Of a stretch of 64,000 bases of DNA, positions 45,284 to 58,700 are shown in pieces (position 1 is the first letter of the stretch; each line of letters starts with the position of its first letter). A program made the translations under genes and the position numbers. This DNA is from Flaveria trinervia (lineage: Eukaryota; Streptophyta; Magnoliopsida; Asterales; Asteraceae): the NCBI GenBank assembly GCA_025506515.1, contig CM046452.1, forward strand, positions 102,640,559 to 102,704,558. Direction: 5' to 3'. The notes below the pieces were generated by a model. It did no database searches and had not been told where the DNA came from. It worked only from the letters and a program-made list of their open reading frames with translations.

Positions 45284-48200
45284 GGACTATTTGTGTAATT
45301 TTAAAATACTATACTTGTAAATAATTTTAGTTTTATATTTTTTTATCTAAAACATAAACACCAAACCACCACCAGCACGCAACCATCATCGTCAACCATC
45401 AGCACCGCAGGTCGCCACCTCTAACCATGAACAACCTAAATATTTGTCCCCTTCGATCCTAAAGGAGAACTCATTCTTCTTCGTTGTTTCTTCAACAGAA
45501 CTACAGTAAGGGAAATCGAAATAATCAATATTAAAAATTTTAAGACGAATGTTTCATATTAAAACTATTTAGTTAAGAGAGTTAAAAATGATACAATTAT
45601 TTTATTTCTTGAATATTATCTATATATAAAACTTTACCTATATTTATATTAAAATATTATACTATATATTTATGTTTATTTTACATATATATTTTATATT
45701 AAAATTTGATTCGTTTATTTAATAAGTTTTTAACCTATCTATCTATCTATAAAAAACTAAAATAAGCGTGAAAAATTTGTAAACCTCGTTATAATTATTT
45801 TCTCATTTCTCTAGTTTATTATTAATAATATTGAATACTAATAATCTTATTTATACCATTTTCAAATTAAAAATGTATAATTTAATAAATTAAAAACTTA
45901 TTATTTATTAAAAACACAATTTTGAGAAACAAAAGTTTTATAAAAAACAGAATGGGATGATTTTTTTTTAATTCATTTTGCTTAAAACAATATATTTAAA
46001 AATCACAATTATGTTTGTAAAACAAAAGTTTAAAAAAATACATTATTGTTTATTTAGTTAAAATAGCTACTTATACGTAATTATAATCGTATTTTGTCTT
46101 CAATTTATAATGGATATTTTACTATTAATAATTAATTAATATTTTAATAGTTTAATTATTTAATCCGTGTATTACATTGTGACAAACCTAGTTAAATAAT
46201 ATAGCCATGGTCGTAGACTATCTATTTATTATCTATTTATTTGTAAACTCAAAGAGAGAAGTGATTTCAAGGCTTAATATCCTTTGTCCTAATTAATTAA
46301 CAAACTTGAAAGAGTTTTTAGCTACTATTATAGTATACCTTCAAGTCTTATTGTTTGCATTTTTGCCCATAAACGGTACATGCATGCTGATATATTACAC
46401 TTGTGTCAAATATATATGTCAGATATATGAATTAATTAGTTTATTTACAATAAATCGACCAACTTTATATGTAACATTTTTTGCTCTTGCTCTCGTCATC
46501 CCTATACATTGTTCATGATCTTAGCGTTCTTGTTCCATTATAATTTATAGTTGCAGACTTCTAGCCTCTTATAGCTACTATTCACCCTTGACTCTTCATA
46601 AGTTGGTTTTCTGACGTCGTGATCATTAAAAACTAGGTTTTTTCAATGGTCGCTTTTTTTGTTCTCTTAAAATTTATTTTTTAATAGTTTCACCACACAA
46701 AAGAAAACTTCTTGTTCGATTAAGTACTTAAAATGTATAAGCAAACAAATATAAAATTAAGTCAAGAGTTTGTGGGGCACCTCAAAGTACATCTATTGGC
46801 ACTAACGCGTTTAATCTATACTTTTAACCTAGAAAATTATTACTACTTTAATTGTACTTTATGCATATATCCCAACAAGCCAGCAATTGTCATAAGAGAT
46901 TCGGAAGAAAAGTAAAAAAACGAGTGTCGTCATGTATGATACATCATGTATGGATATCTTGGTGATAAAGTAAAAGCCTCGGTCAGGTGTTTGACTTTGA
47001 CCTATTCTTTTAATTTCTTCATTCAATTTACTCATGAATTCATAGATAAAATATTGTTATATAGGCAGAGAAGACATATCATGTACGCAAGGAAGGACGT
47101 ATACCATGCAGTGATGCAACTACATACTTTTAATAATATACTAAAAGAGTAGGGATTAAAAAAAAACCATATTTTTATGTAAAACAAAAAAAATCAAAAA
47201 ATCAGTTACATATTTTATAGATTTTTTATCACTACCCTTTCTATATTTATATGTGCATGTGTGTGTATAGATAGAGGCATGAGTCAAATGAAAACAGTAC
47301 ATAGTTTTACATATACGTCACATATAGGTTACGTATACATAATCAATTTTCATTTGATATAGTGTTACGTATATGTAAGACTCTTTATGTATGTTTAACA
47401 TATAGGTAAAAATATTTAAATATTTTTTCTAACAATTGAATGAACAAAAAAGTTATGAATTATTTTATTAATTTTTGTAGTTTTCTTTGATTTTCGTTAA
47501 CTATTGGTATTCTCAAAAATGTTTTCTTATTCTACAATATGCTTGATAATTTATTTTTGCCAAAATATATAATATATTGTATTGAATTGAATTGAATTAT
47601 AGAAAATTATAGGAACTACTAATATAATTACAAAAGCCTATAATGAATCGATCGAAAATTTAAATTTCTTCTCGTTGATTTGCTTAAACAGTTATAAGTT
47701 TTATATTTTGGTAATAAAATGATAAACATGACAAAAAGATAGTGCCAGAGTTACACTGCGATAAATAGATAAAACATATAATTTTAAATTTGCCCTTTAT
47801 CTCTGTTTTATCCTTTCGGCAATATGATTAATCCTTGTATATTAATAGCATCTAAAAGAGTTAAATTAATTTAAAGATGTAGTCGAGGAAAAATATATTA
47901 CCCTTATTATAATATTTTAACAAGTATGCAATATAATACACACATGAGTAATATCGAATCAACTTGTTCCCCAAGTAATTTTTTGTTTAATACTTTAATA
48001 TGATCACATACATGACGTAAAATGATATGAAGCATAGGGACAATTGCGTTATGTATACACACTATTTTAGGTCCTAGACCGTCGATATATAAACGAAATT
48101 AATAAAGATGTATGTTATTTTAATTTTGACATAGAATCAAGTTTATAACAATTTGTTTAAAATCTTCACCTTCGGAAAAACAAATAAGTTGATAAAAAAA

Positions 48201-50101
48201 ATTCAATTACGTTGGCTTTAGTTTTAGAAAAAAAAAACAAAGCAAAAGTTAAGACCGTTGGCATTTCAAAAAGGAAAAAAAACAAAAAAATAATCGCTCT
48301 TGCCGTTCATTATGCGATGATTCTTAACCCCATGTTTGATATATTGTCACATATGCTCCCAATTTTAAATTTAAAAAGATTTTTTTTCCTAAAAAAATGT
48401 TTTGATTCATGTGACATGTTGGATTTTAATATCTATCTCGTAATTCAATTTATGAAAAATTTACTTTTTACTATGAAAATAAAATTTGTTAAAACCATAT
48501 ATCAAGCTAATTTAATGTAGGTGGGGCTCGCTATGTAGTAAGCAATGTGTCATAGACCGGTAAAACCAAATGTTATAAGTTCTAGTCTAGCATTCGAAAT
48601 AAAAACTATCTTTTAAAATTTCAGTCGTTGATTTAAAGAAAAAGTTAATTAAATGTACACTATAGTATATTTAAACAATGCAAGTTCATATTTATTATAA
48701 GATAGGTTGGAGTCATCCTGTGAGGAGAATATAAAAGAAACGAGGATATGAGGCGGAGGGTGGTGCTTTGCGGTGAAGGTGATGAAGTTTGGTGGTGATT
48801 GGTGAAACCTAGTCAATATTCACTGAGCCATGAGAAAATCAAAGAAGAACAAAGGGGTGGGCCGAGGAGTTCAACCAAGGAAAAACTGGGACTTGACGAA
48901 TATGAAATTTCTAGCTCCAAAACTAATTGATCCTAGAGAATAGGGGTTGTTCGTGTGCCCACTCATTTAAAAGTCGTATAAAGCATCAACTTTGATTTCT
49001 ACATTGTTTGTTTCTCTGACTTGAGATGAAACACCACCCCCTTGATTCCGGGTAAAGTAGGAATCGTATGGATTATTGACTACTTCGTGCACCCTAACCA
49101 AAATTACAATTTCACTAATATTACATAGGTTTAACAAAACAATATTAACAATCATTTGAGAGTTTAACACACATTGTTTAGAGCATAATGCTATGAAGCT
49201 CATGGTTTCAAATGAATTGATTCAACTTAATTCTTTGAATGTGATGACTTGAAAGTTATCCTGGTGATGTATGAGCATTAGAGAGTGTCATAATAAATGG
49301 AAGATTAGATTGGTAACGAAGCCCTACCACTCTCCTACATGATGAAACAAGATTGCCAGAGGATACTAAAGCCACGTCACTTTCCCATCCACCATCCATT
49401 TTTCTTTTTGTCTAGTATCTCTAACCGCACTTCTTCTAACACTTCATTTTTCCCCTTGTCGATGCCACTCCCACCAACATAATGTGTTTTTCATTAGTTT
49501 TATTATATGTCTCATCATTTTATTAAGTTATAGTCTAGGCTAATATACTCTTATATACAAATGACCATTAACACGTAATCAAATTTAAGCAAAAAATTTA
49601 AGAACCATAAAACAGATATACATAATGCTTTAAAAATGGTACATAAGATTATAACGTAATTGTTTAACCAATTATTTTTGTCTCTCACTATTATATTAAT
49701 ACTTGTATGGTTTTACAAGAAAGCCGAAGGATAGTAGGGGCCGTTGAAGGGGTGGGGGCACATTGATTTACAACTAAAAATCATATCTTTAAAATGACAT
49801 CTTCATGAAATAAAGAGCGCCGCCCTGTCTTCAATCTCTCTTGGTTGCCTTCAAGCAAAGGCGGATGATGGTAGGGGCTAGGGGAGGGGTGGCACCGTCA
49901 TCCTCTTTTTTTCAACAGTATTGTTAAATTTTATTCTGTTAATGTAAATTTTTTACATAATATTGAATTCACCCCTCATAAAAAAAATTAATTTATCCTC
50001 ATCCCGTTACAAAAATGTTTAAACTCCGCTTGTATTGAACGTGACTATACACGTATTAATTAATTAGTAGAAAAAATAAAATTGATGAGGCGGTTCTGTT
50101 A
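45284..50101. other. long intergenic region, very AT-rich
   Basis: No gene supported. Frames at 46306-46518, 46733-47152 and 48212-48520 are rich in Lys, Ile, Asn and Phe, as random AT-rich frames are. About 49858-50035 is a diverged relative of the MITE at 29207-29376. The right end leads into the promoter of the PPR gene. Confidence 0.5.
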
Positions 50102-50152
50102 TATAAAAGCACTGTAGTTGTGAGATCAAGCCCGTGAAGGTGGGAACACGTG
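50102..50152 (+). promoter_or_regulatory. candidate TATA box and G-box of the PPR-SMR gene
   Basis: TATAAAAG at 50102-50109 lies about 30 bp before a plausible transcription start near 50135. CACGTG (G-box/ABRE core) is at 50147-50152, so it could fall within the transcribed leader. Distances fit the 5'-UTR exon that ends at 50349. Function is inferred. Confidence 0.5.
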
Positions 50153-50349
50153 GATGCACAAAATCACAGGAAAAAATAGCAACGTAGGGTTTACAACACA
50201 CCGTTAATTCACCTCCAAATATTATAGAAAAATCTCATATAAAACCCCTATCAACTCAATTTGGCCTGCAAAAATACACTCAAAACTCTTATGGACACCT
50301 AGCCGCCACCCCCTTTTCTCTTCGTCTTCCTTCTTCATACCCATTTCAG

Positions 50350-51088
50350 GTAATCACCTAATCGATCGTCTTTCGTCCTAATTCTAATCAATCTTTGATC
50401 TTCTTATGTGGTTTCATATTTTATGCCCCCATTGAGAATGTTGACTCTTTCGTCAAATGTGACTGCTTTGATGATCTTGATTAGGGTTTGTTGTGAAGTG
50501 TTTTCTTGAATCTTGATGCATTTATGTTTCGTTCTGATCTTTGATAGTGGAGATTATTAGGGTTCTTGATGAGTTTCATTGGGGTTGATTTGTTTCTTTC
50601 AGCGATTTCCAGCATTAGAGTGTGTTTTTTTGGTGATTTGTGCGTTTCATGATTTACTATTTTAGGTTAGAATTGACTCAATTCGTTATGATTCTCGGGT
50701 AGAAAAGATTGTGAGTACGTTCTATTCACTGAAAATGTATTGAAATATAACGATCTTGAAGTCACAAACCTGTAATATGAGTTTGTACGAAATCAGACTG
50801 GAGTTTCAATTTCAAAGTTAGGTCTTTTTTGGTGGTTAATGGGGAGGATCTTAACAGATTAGGATGCTCAAGTAGCGGTTGAAGTAATTGTGCGCGCATT
50901 ATTAGGCTCTTTTTGTTTATCTTTAGTAATCTTTAAGCACAATTTTTGTTACTTTTTATGAATATATGATCAACACATGGTCTCATGGTGTTGTTGGTCT
51001 CATTAAACAGTCTATTTGATAAAGTTTATAGATTTGTCTAAATTACCCTTAACTTAAACAGTTTAGTTTATGGTAAATGTTTTTACAG
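50350..51088 (+). other. 5'-UTR intron of the PPR-SMR gene
   Basis: A pyrimidine-rich leader (TTTTCTCTTCGTCTTCC) ends at CAG/GTAATC (50349/50350). The acceptor TTTTTACAG ends at 51088, four bases ahead of the start codon at 51092. The intron is T-rich with no coding frame, and the position is typical of leader introns. Confidence 0.7.
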
Positions 51089-51091
51089 ACC

Positions 51092-53613
51092 ATGTTGCGA
51101 ACAAAGCAGCTAGGTGTTCTGTCCCAGTCAGCTAGGTCTTTCTTTCTCAACGGGTCAAGATGTAGTGCAGATGGGAGCTCATGCACTTGTTCAGAAGATG
51201 AAACTTGCACTTCTAAGAGGCAAATCACCACCACAAATGGAGCCCGAAATGCACAAACTACGCCCACATTGGCGCCCGAAACATCCACCAGAGTATCGAA
51301 CTCTAGTAAACCTGAGACCAAGATAGTTGACAGTCAAACCTCCCACCCGTCAAAATCAACATTACTGGTCAAACCAGATTGTGTAAGTTATGCTGATGAA
51401 ACTGAGTCGAAGCACCCATCTGGTCTTACAACTGGTAATTTGTTAGAGCTGGGATTGCAGCGGTCAACTTTCTAAACGATGTGGTCAGCTACAAGATACC
51501 TGGTACCGAAGGGAGTGCATCTGTTGACTCAGGTCAAAACTATGTGGTTGAGAAGGCCCGTTCGTCGAACATAAAGACCTACAAAAAGGTTGAGTTTGAG
51601 TCAACTTCTTCAATCAACAACGCTAATTCATCAAATGTGAAAACCTACAAGAAAGTCGAATCACAGGCATCTGGTCCAACAACAAGACCAAATGCTAAAA
51701 GCTCCACAAATATCGGTAAAGGCAGGGCTGAAAAATATGTCTCGGGTAAAACTCAAAATTTGAACACCGTCAAATCTGCATCGAGAAGTCAAAAGATTGT
51801 GTAAACCACTTCATGGTAGGTCAACATGCTCCTGAGTTTCGTGCAGCTGAAATGATGTCAGTAAGGGAAACCCGGGGAATATCCACAAAGCCCATACCTC
51901 AAACGGGTCGGCCATTTTCAGGCTCAGTCCATAAGGTGGAGAGTGTTTCTCAGATACTAAGACAGCTAAAGTGGGGTCCAGCAGCCGAAGAGGCGTTATG
52001 GAATCTTAACTGTTCGTTAGATGCATATCAAGCTAATCAAGTACTAAAACAGCTTCAAGATCCTTCAGTAGCTCTTAGCTTCTTCTATTGGCTAAAAAGG
52101 CAACCTGGGTTCAAACACGATGGTCATACTTACACAACTATGGTTGGGATACTGGGTCGGGCCAAGCAGTTTGGGGCCATCAACAAGTTACTTGATCAAA
52201 TGGTTCAAGATGGGCATCCACCAAATGTGGTTACATATAACCGTCTTATTCATAGCTATGGGCGTGCAAATTTTTTGAACAAATCGCTTGATGTTTTTGA
52301 TCAGATGCAAAAAGAAGGTATAGAACCAGATAGGGTCACATATTGCACCCTAATTGATATTCATGCTAAGGCGGGTTATCTGGATGTCGCCATGGGCCTG
52401 TATCAACGGATGCAAGAAGCGGGTCTTTCACCGGATACTTTTACCTTCAGTGTTATAATTAACTGTCTCGGGAAAGCGGGTCACTTGGATGCTGCCCTGA
52501 AGTTATTTTATGAAATGGTTAGCCAGGGTTGTGTCCCAAATTTGGTTACATATAATATCATGATTGCTTTACAGGCGAAAGCAAGAAATTACCCGATTGC
52601 ATTACAGCTTTACCGTGATATGCAAAATGCGGGCTTTGAGCCTGATAAAGTGACTTATAGTATAGTTATGGAGGTTCTTGGTCACTGTGGGTATCTTGAA
52701 GAAGCAGAGGCGGTTTTTGAAGAGATGACCCGGAAAAACTGGATCCCAGATGAACCTGTTTACGGGCTTCTTGTGGATTTATGGGGGAAATCAGGAAATG
52801 TTGAAAAGGCTTGGGCTTGGTATCGGGCCATGCTTAATGCGGGTTTGCTTCCGAATGTGCCAACGTGTAATTCTTTATTAAGTGCTTTTCTTCGAGTACA
52901 TAGGCTTTCCGATGCTTATAATCTGGTACGGAGTATGCACAGTTTAGGATTAAGCCCTTCGTTACAGACTTATACATTGCTGCTTAGTTGTTGTACAGAG
53001 GCCCAAACGTCATTCAACATGATGTTTTGTTGCGAGCTGATGGGTGTCACGGGCCACCCAGCACACACTTTTCTACAGTCGATGCCATCCGCGGGGCCTG
53101 ATGGGCAAAATGTTCGAGACCACACTGGTCACTTTTTAGATCTTATGCATAGTGAGGATCGCGAGAGCAAACGCGGGCTGATTGATGCAGTGGTCGATTT
53201 CTTACATAAATCAGGCCTTAAGGAGGAAGCAGGCTCGGTTTGGGAAGTGGCGGCCCAAAAGAACGTGTACCCAGATGCGGTCCGGGAGAAAAGCTCATGT
53301 TATTGGCTTATAAACCTTCATGTGATGTCAGAAGGTACTGCGGTGACTGCATTATCGAGGACTTTGGCGTGGTTTCGTAGAGAGATGTTGAAGTCGGGAA
53401 TATGTCCGAGTAGGATTGATATAGTGACGGGGTGGGGCCGGAGGAGTAGGTGACAGGGACCTCGTTGGTTAGGCAGTCTGTGCATGATCTGCTCAACATT
53501 TTCCGGTTCCCGTTTTTCACCGAGCACGGAACACCGGGTGCTTTGTTGGGTGCGGTGAGCCACTTAGCCGGTGGTTGGTTCAGTCGTACGTGGAAAGGAT
53601 GCATTTGCTGTAG
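51092..53613 (+). CDS. PPR-SMR protein (At1g18900/At1g74750-like), four one-base losses
   Basis: The start at 51092 gives MLRTKQLGVLSQSARSFFL, a basic, Ser-rich N-terminus like the organelle-targeting ends of this plant family. A Ser/Thr/Lys-rich region extends to about residue 260, then P-class pentatricopeptide repeats at about 340-660 (such as TYNRLIHSYGRANFLNKSLD and TYCTLIDIHAKAGYLDVAMG), and a C-terminal SMR domain at about 740-830 with INLHVMSEGTA and TGWGRRS, ending in VERMHLL. PPR proteins bind organellar RNA; SMR domains can be nucleases. The frame shifts by -1 at 51439-51441, 51791-51794, 53449-53450 and about 53536, each in a T, A or G run. There is no substitution stop. Adding four bases gives 2526, exactly 842 codons, close to the 855-860 residues I recall for the Arabidopsis relatives. 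Probably a functional gene with sequence errors. Confidence 0.88.
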
Positions 53614-53743
53614 TGTTGATGGCGCTAATAATGACAGTTTTGGGTATAGATGAAGAGGGTCAGCAGACGTTAGCTTTTTTTACCTATGGTGGAACTGGTT
53701 ATCTGTATTTAAGAAACAAAATTAATTATTATTATTATTATTA

Positions 53744-53777
<34 letters not shown>

Positions 53778-54342
53778 TTGTTATTTTTACCTACTACTAT
53801 TTTCGTGTTTGTTGTTTATTCTCATTCCTTGTTCGTATCTGAAAAACAGACGGGTCAAATTAGATTGGTAGAAGGTTAAAACGGGTTCTGACTAAAGTAA
53901 GTTTGTATTGAAATGGATGGATTGAGAAAAACTATGAGAGAACTAAAATTAGTAATTACGGATTTATAGCAACCTCATTTTGTCATTAGCAAAACGGTGT
54001 GGGAGAGTCGGATATAGGTCGAAACAGGTTCTGGTCATAAAAAATTTTTTTGAACGGGTTACGTGCAGAGGAAGACTGGTTGTTCTGCTAGATCAAACTC
54101 TTTTTTTTCTTTTTTATTTAAAATATCTACTTTTCTATTTTAGATACTTTTTTATCTTTATTTTCTTTGAAACAAATAAAACAGCTTTATAGTATTCTTG
54201 TTAGTTTGAAACATAATACACAAAACTAAAACGTCATGACCTCATTGAATGACTTTAGATCATAGAAAATTTCTTTTTGCTTCACAGCACAGAGAAATTA
54301 AACACTTCTCTCCTCTCCATCTTCTTACATAAATCCCCACAC
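53614..54342. other. 3' flank of the PPR-SMR gene
   Basis: Contains an ATT microsatellite (53722-53777) and AT-rich sequence; nothing else recognised. The stretch just before 54343 is pyrimidine-rich (CTTCTCTCCTCTCCATC). Confidence 0.5.
53722..53777. repeat. ATT microsatellite
   Basis: (ATT)n of about 18 units with one interruption (TTATATTA). Confidence 0.9.
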
Positions 54343-54358
54343 ATTTACACTGCGGCTC

Positions 54359-54936
54359 TTTTTCAACTCAGTCTCTTCGGATCATAATTGAAATCAAATG
54401 TGCCCTCACGCCAATTCGCTCTTTCAAGATAACAACTGGGTTCCAATTAAAGTAAACTTTCATGGGTGGAGAGCATGTCTCGATCGCCTTCCTACTCTTG
54501 TTAATCTTGAAAAAAGAAAAATTAATATATTATCATTACATGCCCCTCTTGTGGTCTTTTCCCTGAAGATGCAAACCACTCTCTTATTAGTTGTTATATT
54601 GCTAGGGATGTTTGGAGGCGGATAGGAGTATGGTGTAAACTTCCACAAACGCACAACTTACCTATCCAGGAATTGGTAGAATGGGTTGAGGAGCTAGGCT
54701 CAAGCAAGGACCATAAAAAGCTTCTGGTGGCTATTTTTCTATCAACAATATGATGTCTTTGGAAAGCAATGATCAAAACGTTGAGTTTTTTATGGATCAC
54801 AAATAGATCAAAGTTAAAATGGGTCAGTTGGGATTTTTGGTGTAATTTTTCTTTTGTTCATCATTTGTAATCTTCTGCCTTTACTAGCTACTTGCTAGTT
54901 GGCCTTTTAATATAATCTTGCCGTTCAAAAAAAAAA
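54359..54936 (+). mobile_element. 5'-truncated LINE (L1/RTE-type), 3' end with poly(A)
   Basis: A perfect 16-bp duplication ATTTACACTGCGGCTC flanks it (54343-54358 and 54937-54952) and an A-run (54927-54937) closes it, the signature of target-primed reverse transcription. The coding remnant encodes the zf-RVT type C-terminal region of plant LINE reverse transcriptases: NNWVPIKVNFHGWRACLDRL, LPTLVNLEKR, then, after a frame change, a Cys-containing stretch and ARDVWRRIGVWCKLP. Only the last about 580 bp arrived. Confidence 0.9.
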
Positions 54937-54952
54937 ATTTACACTGCGGCTC

Positions 54953-55710
54953 AAGATACCAATATTTCCTTCTGTCATGCAGTTAGTTTCAAGTATTTTA
55001 TTCGAACTTGGTGGCTCTCTGGATGGATGGTGGTGGTTTTGGAGCTGTGATGGTTGGTGTTTGTTGCAGCGGTGATGATGGTTGGTGGTGGTTGTGATGG
55101 TTGTAGAGAGTAGACAGTGGTGGTTGTGTGGCAACAGTGGTCTGTATATCTAAGGTGTGTGATGTGTGGCAGCTATTAAACATTTAGTTCATTTGTATAG
55201 TTTGGTAATTTTCTACTCCCAACATTTTATTGACCCATTTTTACACGCATGGACCCATTCTGACCCGTTTTATGCTAAGTTAGTGCCCATTTCAACCTGA
55301 ATACAAAAAAGTGTATCTATACCAAACGGTTTCCTCTACTTTGAGTCAAGATTCTCAGGTTTACATGCTTGTATATATTGCCAACAACACACTTCATAGC
55401 CACTCGGGTCACAATATCATCAATGGTTTTTAGTCCCAAGGGAACTTATTGCAATCCAAACAAACAAACAATTTGTACATAATTATCACAAATCTGATCC
55501 TTCTTCAATATCATAGATTCCAAGGATGTATATGCAAGCATTGAAAGTCAAGCCTTCAAAGACGCAAAGTTGACATGTTAATTAATAGGTCCCTTGTAAT
55601 TTGTTTAATTAAGGATCAATACATACTGCGCAGAGAAAAATAGACATAATGTAGTAGGTGTACATCTGAATCCTGGGTAGAAGTCAAACAGCACTCACAG
55701 TATATCCAAG
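54953..55710. other. spacer and 3' flank of the full BTSL gene
   Basis: 55010-55140 is a GGTGGT/GATGGTT-rich simple stretch whose minus-strand frames (54925-55183) are rich in His, Thr and Asn and not genes. 55380-55710 matches the 3' flanks of both short copies and probably includes the 3' UTR. Confidence 0.55.
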
Positions 55711-58700
55711 TCAGATAACTCGGGTGTTGTAAGACCCACAACGAGGGCATTTATGGTACAGCCAATGAAACGGTGCGGTTCCTTTCTTCTCACAATCATT
55801 GCATAAAATGTCCTGAAAAGAACCATATTTGAAATTCATCTCAACAATATGCATTTTACATCACATTATTGCAGTGTGTGTATAATGTTACTAACCTGTG
55901 TCCTGCCCAAATACTCCTCAGGAATTTTCTCTTGAGCTAACATTGCATCCAACATCTCAAAGTATGCCTGTATGATGATGAGAATTTGATTTTCAGGTAT
56001 TTATTAAATACTTACTAATTTTTTCTTCTATGAATTTAATATATGAAATTGTATGAGTAGTAGGTTATTAGCAAAACCAAACTAACCTGCATATCCCCCA
56101 ATGACTTGCTGCATATTGGGCAAGTATAGTTGGAGTGAGTGTATTCCTGACAGAAGCATGTAAGAGTCAGTATATAAGATTGAAAAAAAAACATAAAAAT
56201 AAAAATGTGAATGGAAGGCTACCTTAAAACATGAGGAATGCATTATATGACCACACGGAAGGGACTTCACAGGATTCTGTGAAGTGAAGATGTATTCGTG
56301 GCATATTGGGCAGTTATCTTCTAGGCACTTCTCCCTGCAAGTATGCTCTGAAAGTGACCTTGCCATGCATGCATTACAATTCATGCAATGGAAGTAGTCA
56401 ATCCCCAGACCTTTCCCCACTCTGCACAGGTTACAGTAAGGGCAGTGGTAGATTTGTCTGTTTGAGCAAATTCTCGAAAGTCAACAAACAGCATAGATAA
56501 AAAGTTAAAGAACTTAACATATAATAAGCATTTCGTGAATCACCTCTCATCATCGAACAACTTGCAGATGGGACAGTAGTATCTGGCCATGGAGAGATTG
56601 TTACAGGACACTGTCGAGCATGTGGACCAATGGGTTGAATCATCAAGCACTTCATGCACATCATCATGGTTGAGGCTTTCCTGCATGTTAAGTATTTCGG
56701 AATCTTATAAGATGTTTTATTTTATTATTTTTGTATGTTCATAGTGAGAGAAGTTAGTGGTGTGTCTACCTATCCATTATGTGATCAGTTGCATCATCAT
56801 GGCAAAGTCTGCAGGTGTATAGTTTGTTGCAGCATGAAGCGACAAGTTTGCAGTTCCTCTTGTAGTGTTGACATCCAAACACTAATTTTTGTATGTCGCG
56901 ATAAGATGGACAAACACCTGGAACGCCATGATTATTATCTTGTGTGTCATCTTCTTGATTCAATTTCTTTTGTGTGCTTATCCAACGGCTGAGAAGAAAT
57001 AGACAAAACTTAAGTCACAATTCACAGATTAGTACAAACAAAAAGGAAAGGAAAGTATAAAATCTGTATCAACCTTGTCATCAGGCTCTGTATTATGATT
57101 GATTTTTTCTTAGGCTCCAATGTTTGGTCACAGTTCACTCTTCTAATTGTAGCCTCGAGTTCCTCTTGAGTCAAAACAAGTACATAATTTGCAGTTGTGT
57201 CAGTTCGACAATCAGTAGTCATTATCTCTGTGTATGTCCTGTCATACTCGCTGCAAACTTTACAATGATGATCGGTTTGGTCTTTGCCTGATTGCAATTC
57301 TTTATTATTTTCATCAAAAGTTTCAGAGCGCTCCGTTTCATTATTGATCATATTGCTTTTCGGGAAAACACCGTCTGTGTTTCCACCACGAGGCAAGTAC
57401 GTTGAAACCATTTTCAATATGTCAGCAGTTGATTGGGTTGACACGGTTAACTTGTCAACCTTGGGAATGTCATAGCTCTTCATACCCTCCCACCATGCAC
57501 CTAACCATTGATCAAACATTGTGTTCTTGGTGACTTTGCGCCATAATGACATGAGTGCATTCTGTTCTTCAACTGTCAAAGATGCCATAAGCCATGGTAT
57601 CATTTCTTGCAAAGTTTCTGCTCGTGTTCTACCAAGCATGCATCCTATGATCTTTTCTTGTTCCTTAATAGACAGATGTTCTCTAAACAAAGGCCACAGT
57701 TCAATTTCTTCATGGTTCACATGGTCAGATAAGATCTTATTCATGCATTTACACATGCCATGAAGCTTCACACATAGCCGACGATATGTTACCATTCTTC
57801 CATTCAGAGTATCAACATACATTTCTGAAATCTGACCCAGAACATATGAAATTCTATTGAAGAATTCAATGTCCATTTTGTGGTCAAGGGAGTATGAATG
57901 GCTACTGTTCTGGATTATTTTCTTTGCTTCTAAAGCTGGAAATGCAATATCATCTTCTGCATCACTGTGGATCTTGTGTAAAACCCGCAAAAGATGGAAA
58001 CGTTGATAAAATTCTGTGAATAAAGCCTTGTTTTCTGCCAGATTTGCAGAAAGAGAAACAAGATTTTCCAAATCCTTCCTGAAAGCTTTGTGGAAGAAAA
58101 AAATGTGATCCACTGGTTTTGACTCTAGATAACGGAATGAACTTTCAGTATTATCCTCAGTAGAATATGTCGAAAATTGAGTAGACATTTCCAGTTTCCG
58201 AGGAAAAAGCACTTGAAAACTGATCCCGCTAGAATATGACGTGTTGGATCTGTTGTTGAGTTGTGTGTCCATTTGCGAGTATGGAGAATTGTTCTTGATT
58301 TGTTCAGAAAGAAAAGAACATCTGTTCTCAAATGCTGCTTGCAACTCTTCTCTGATTTTTTGAGTTGATGTTTTACCCCAGGAACCAATGCGTACCCATT
58401 CATACAAAAGGGAAGATAATGATTTATTAACCAAAATCCCCCCTTGCTTTATGCTATGCAAAATAGATTTTGATTCATCTTCTGTTAAATGGCTTGAGAA
58501 CCAGGTAACCGTGCACTTTAGCAATCCAAGTGGCATCATTTCAAGGCCAGTGTATAACAGCCACCACTGCATTTCCTGGCTGCAGTTCATAACTATAAAT
58601 GGGAAAACCTGCCAAATACAGAAACAAAGCAATATTACCAAGTGAAATATTATAACACAATTATTTCAAAATGTGTGAAGAAGATGTTACCTGAACTTCT

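Noticed and set aside
48212..48520. 102-residue frame rich in Lys, Asn, Ile and Phe
   Set aside because: Composition is that of random AT-rich DNA; no domain, and no splice or promoter context.
48535..48610. Possible tRNA-derived SINE head (GGGGCTCGCTATGTAG with a B-box-like stretch)
   Set aside because: The A and B boxes are too weak and no duplication or tail was found.
54925..55183. His/Thr/Asn-rich minus-strand frames
   Set aside because: They are translations of a simple GGT/GAT-rich stretch.
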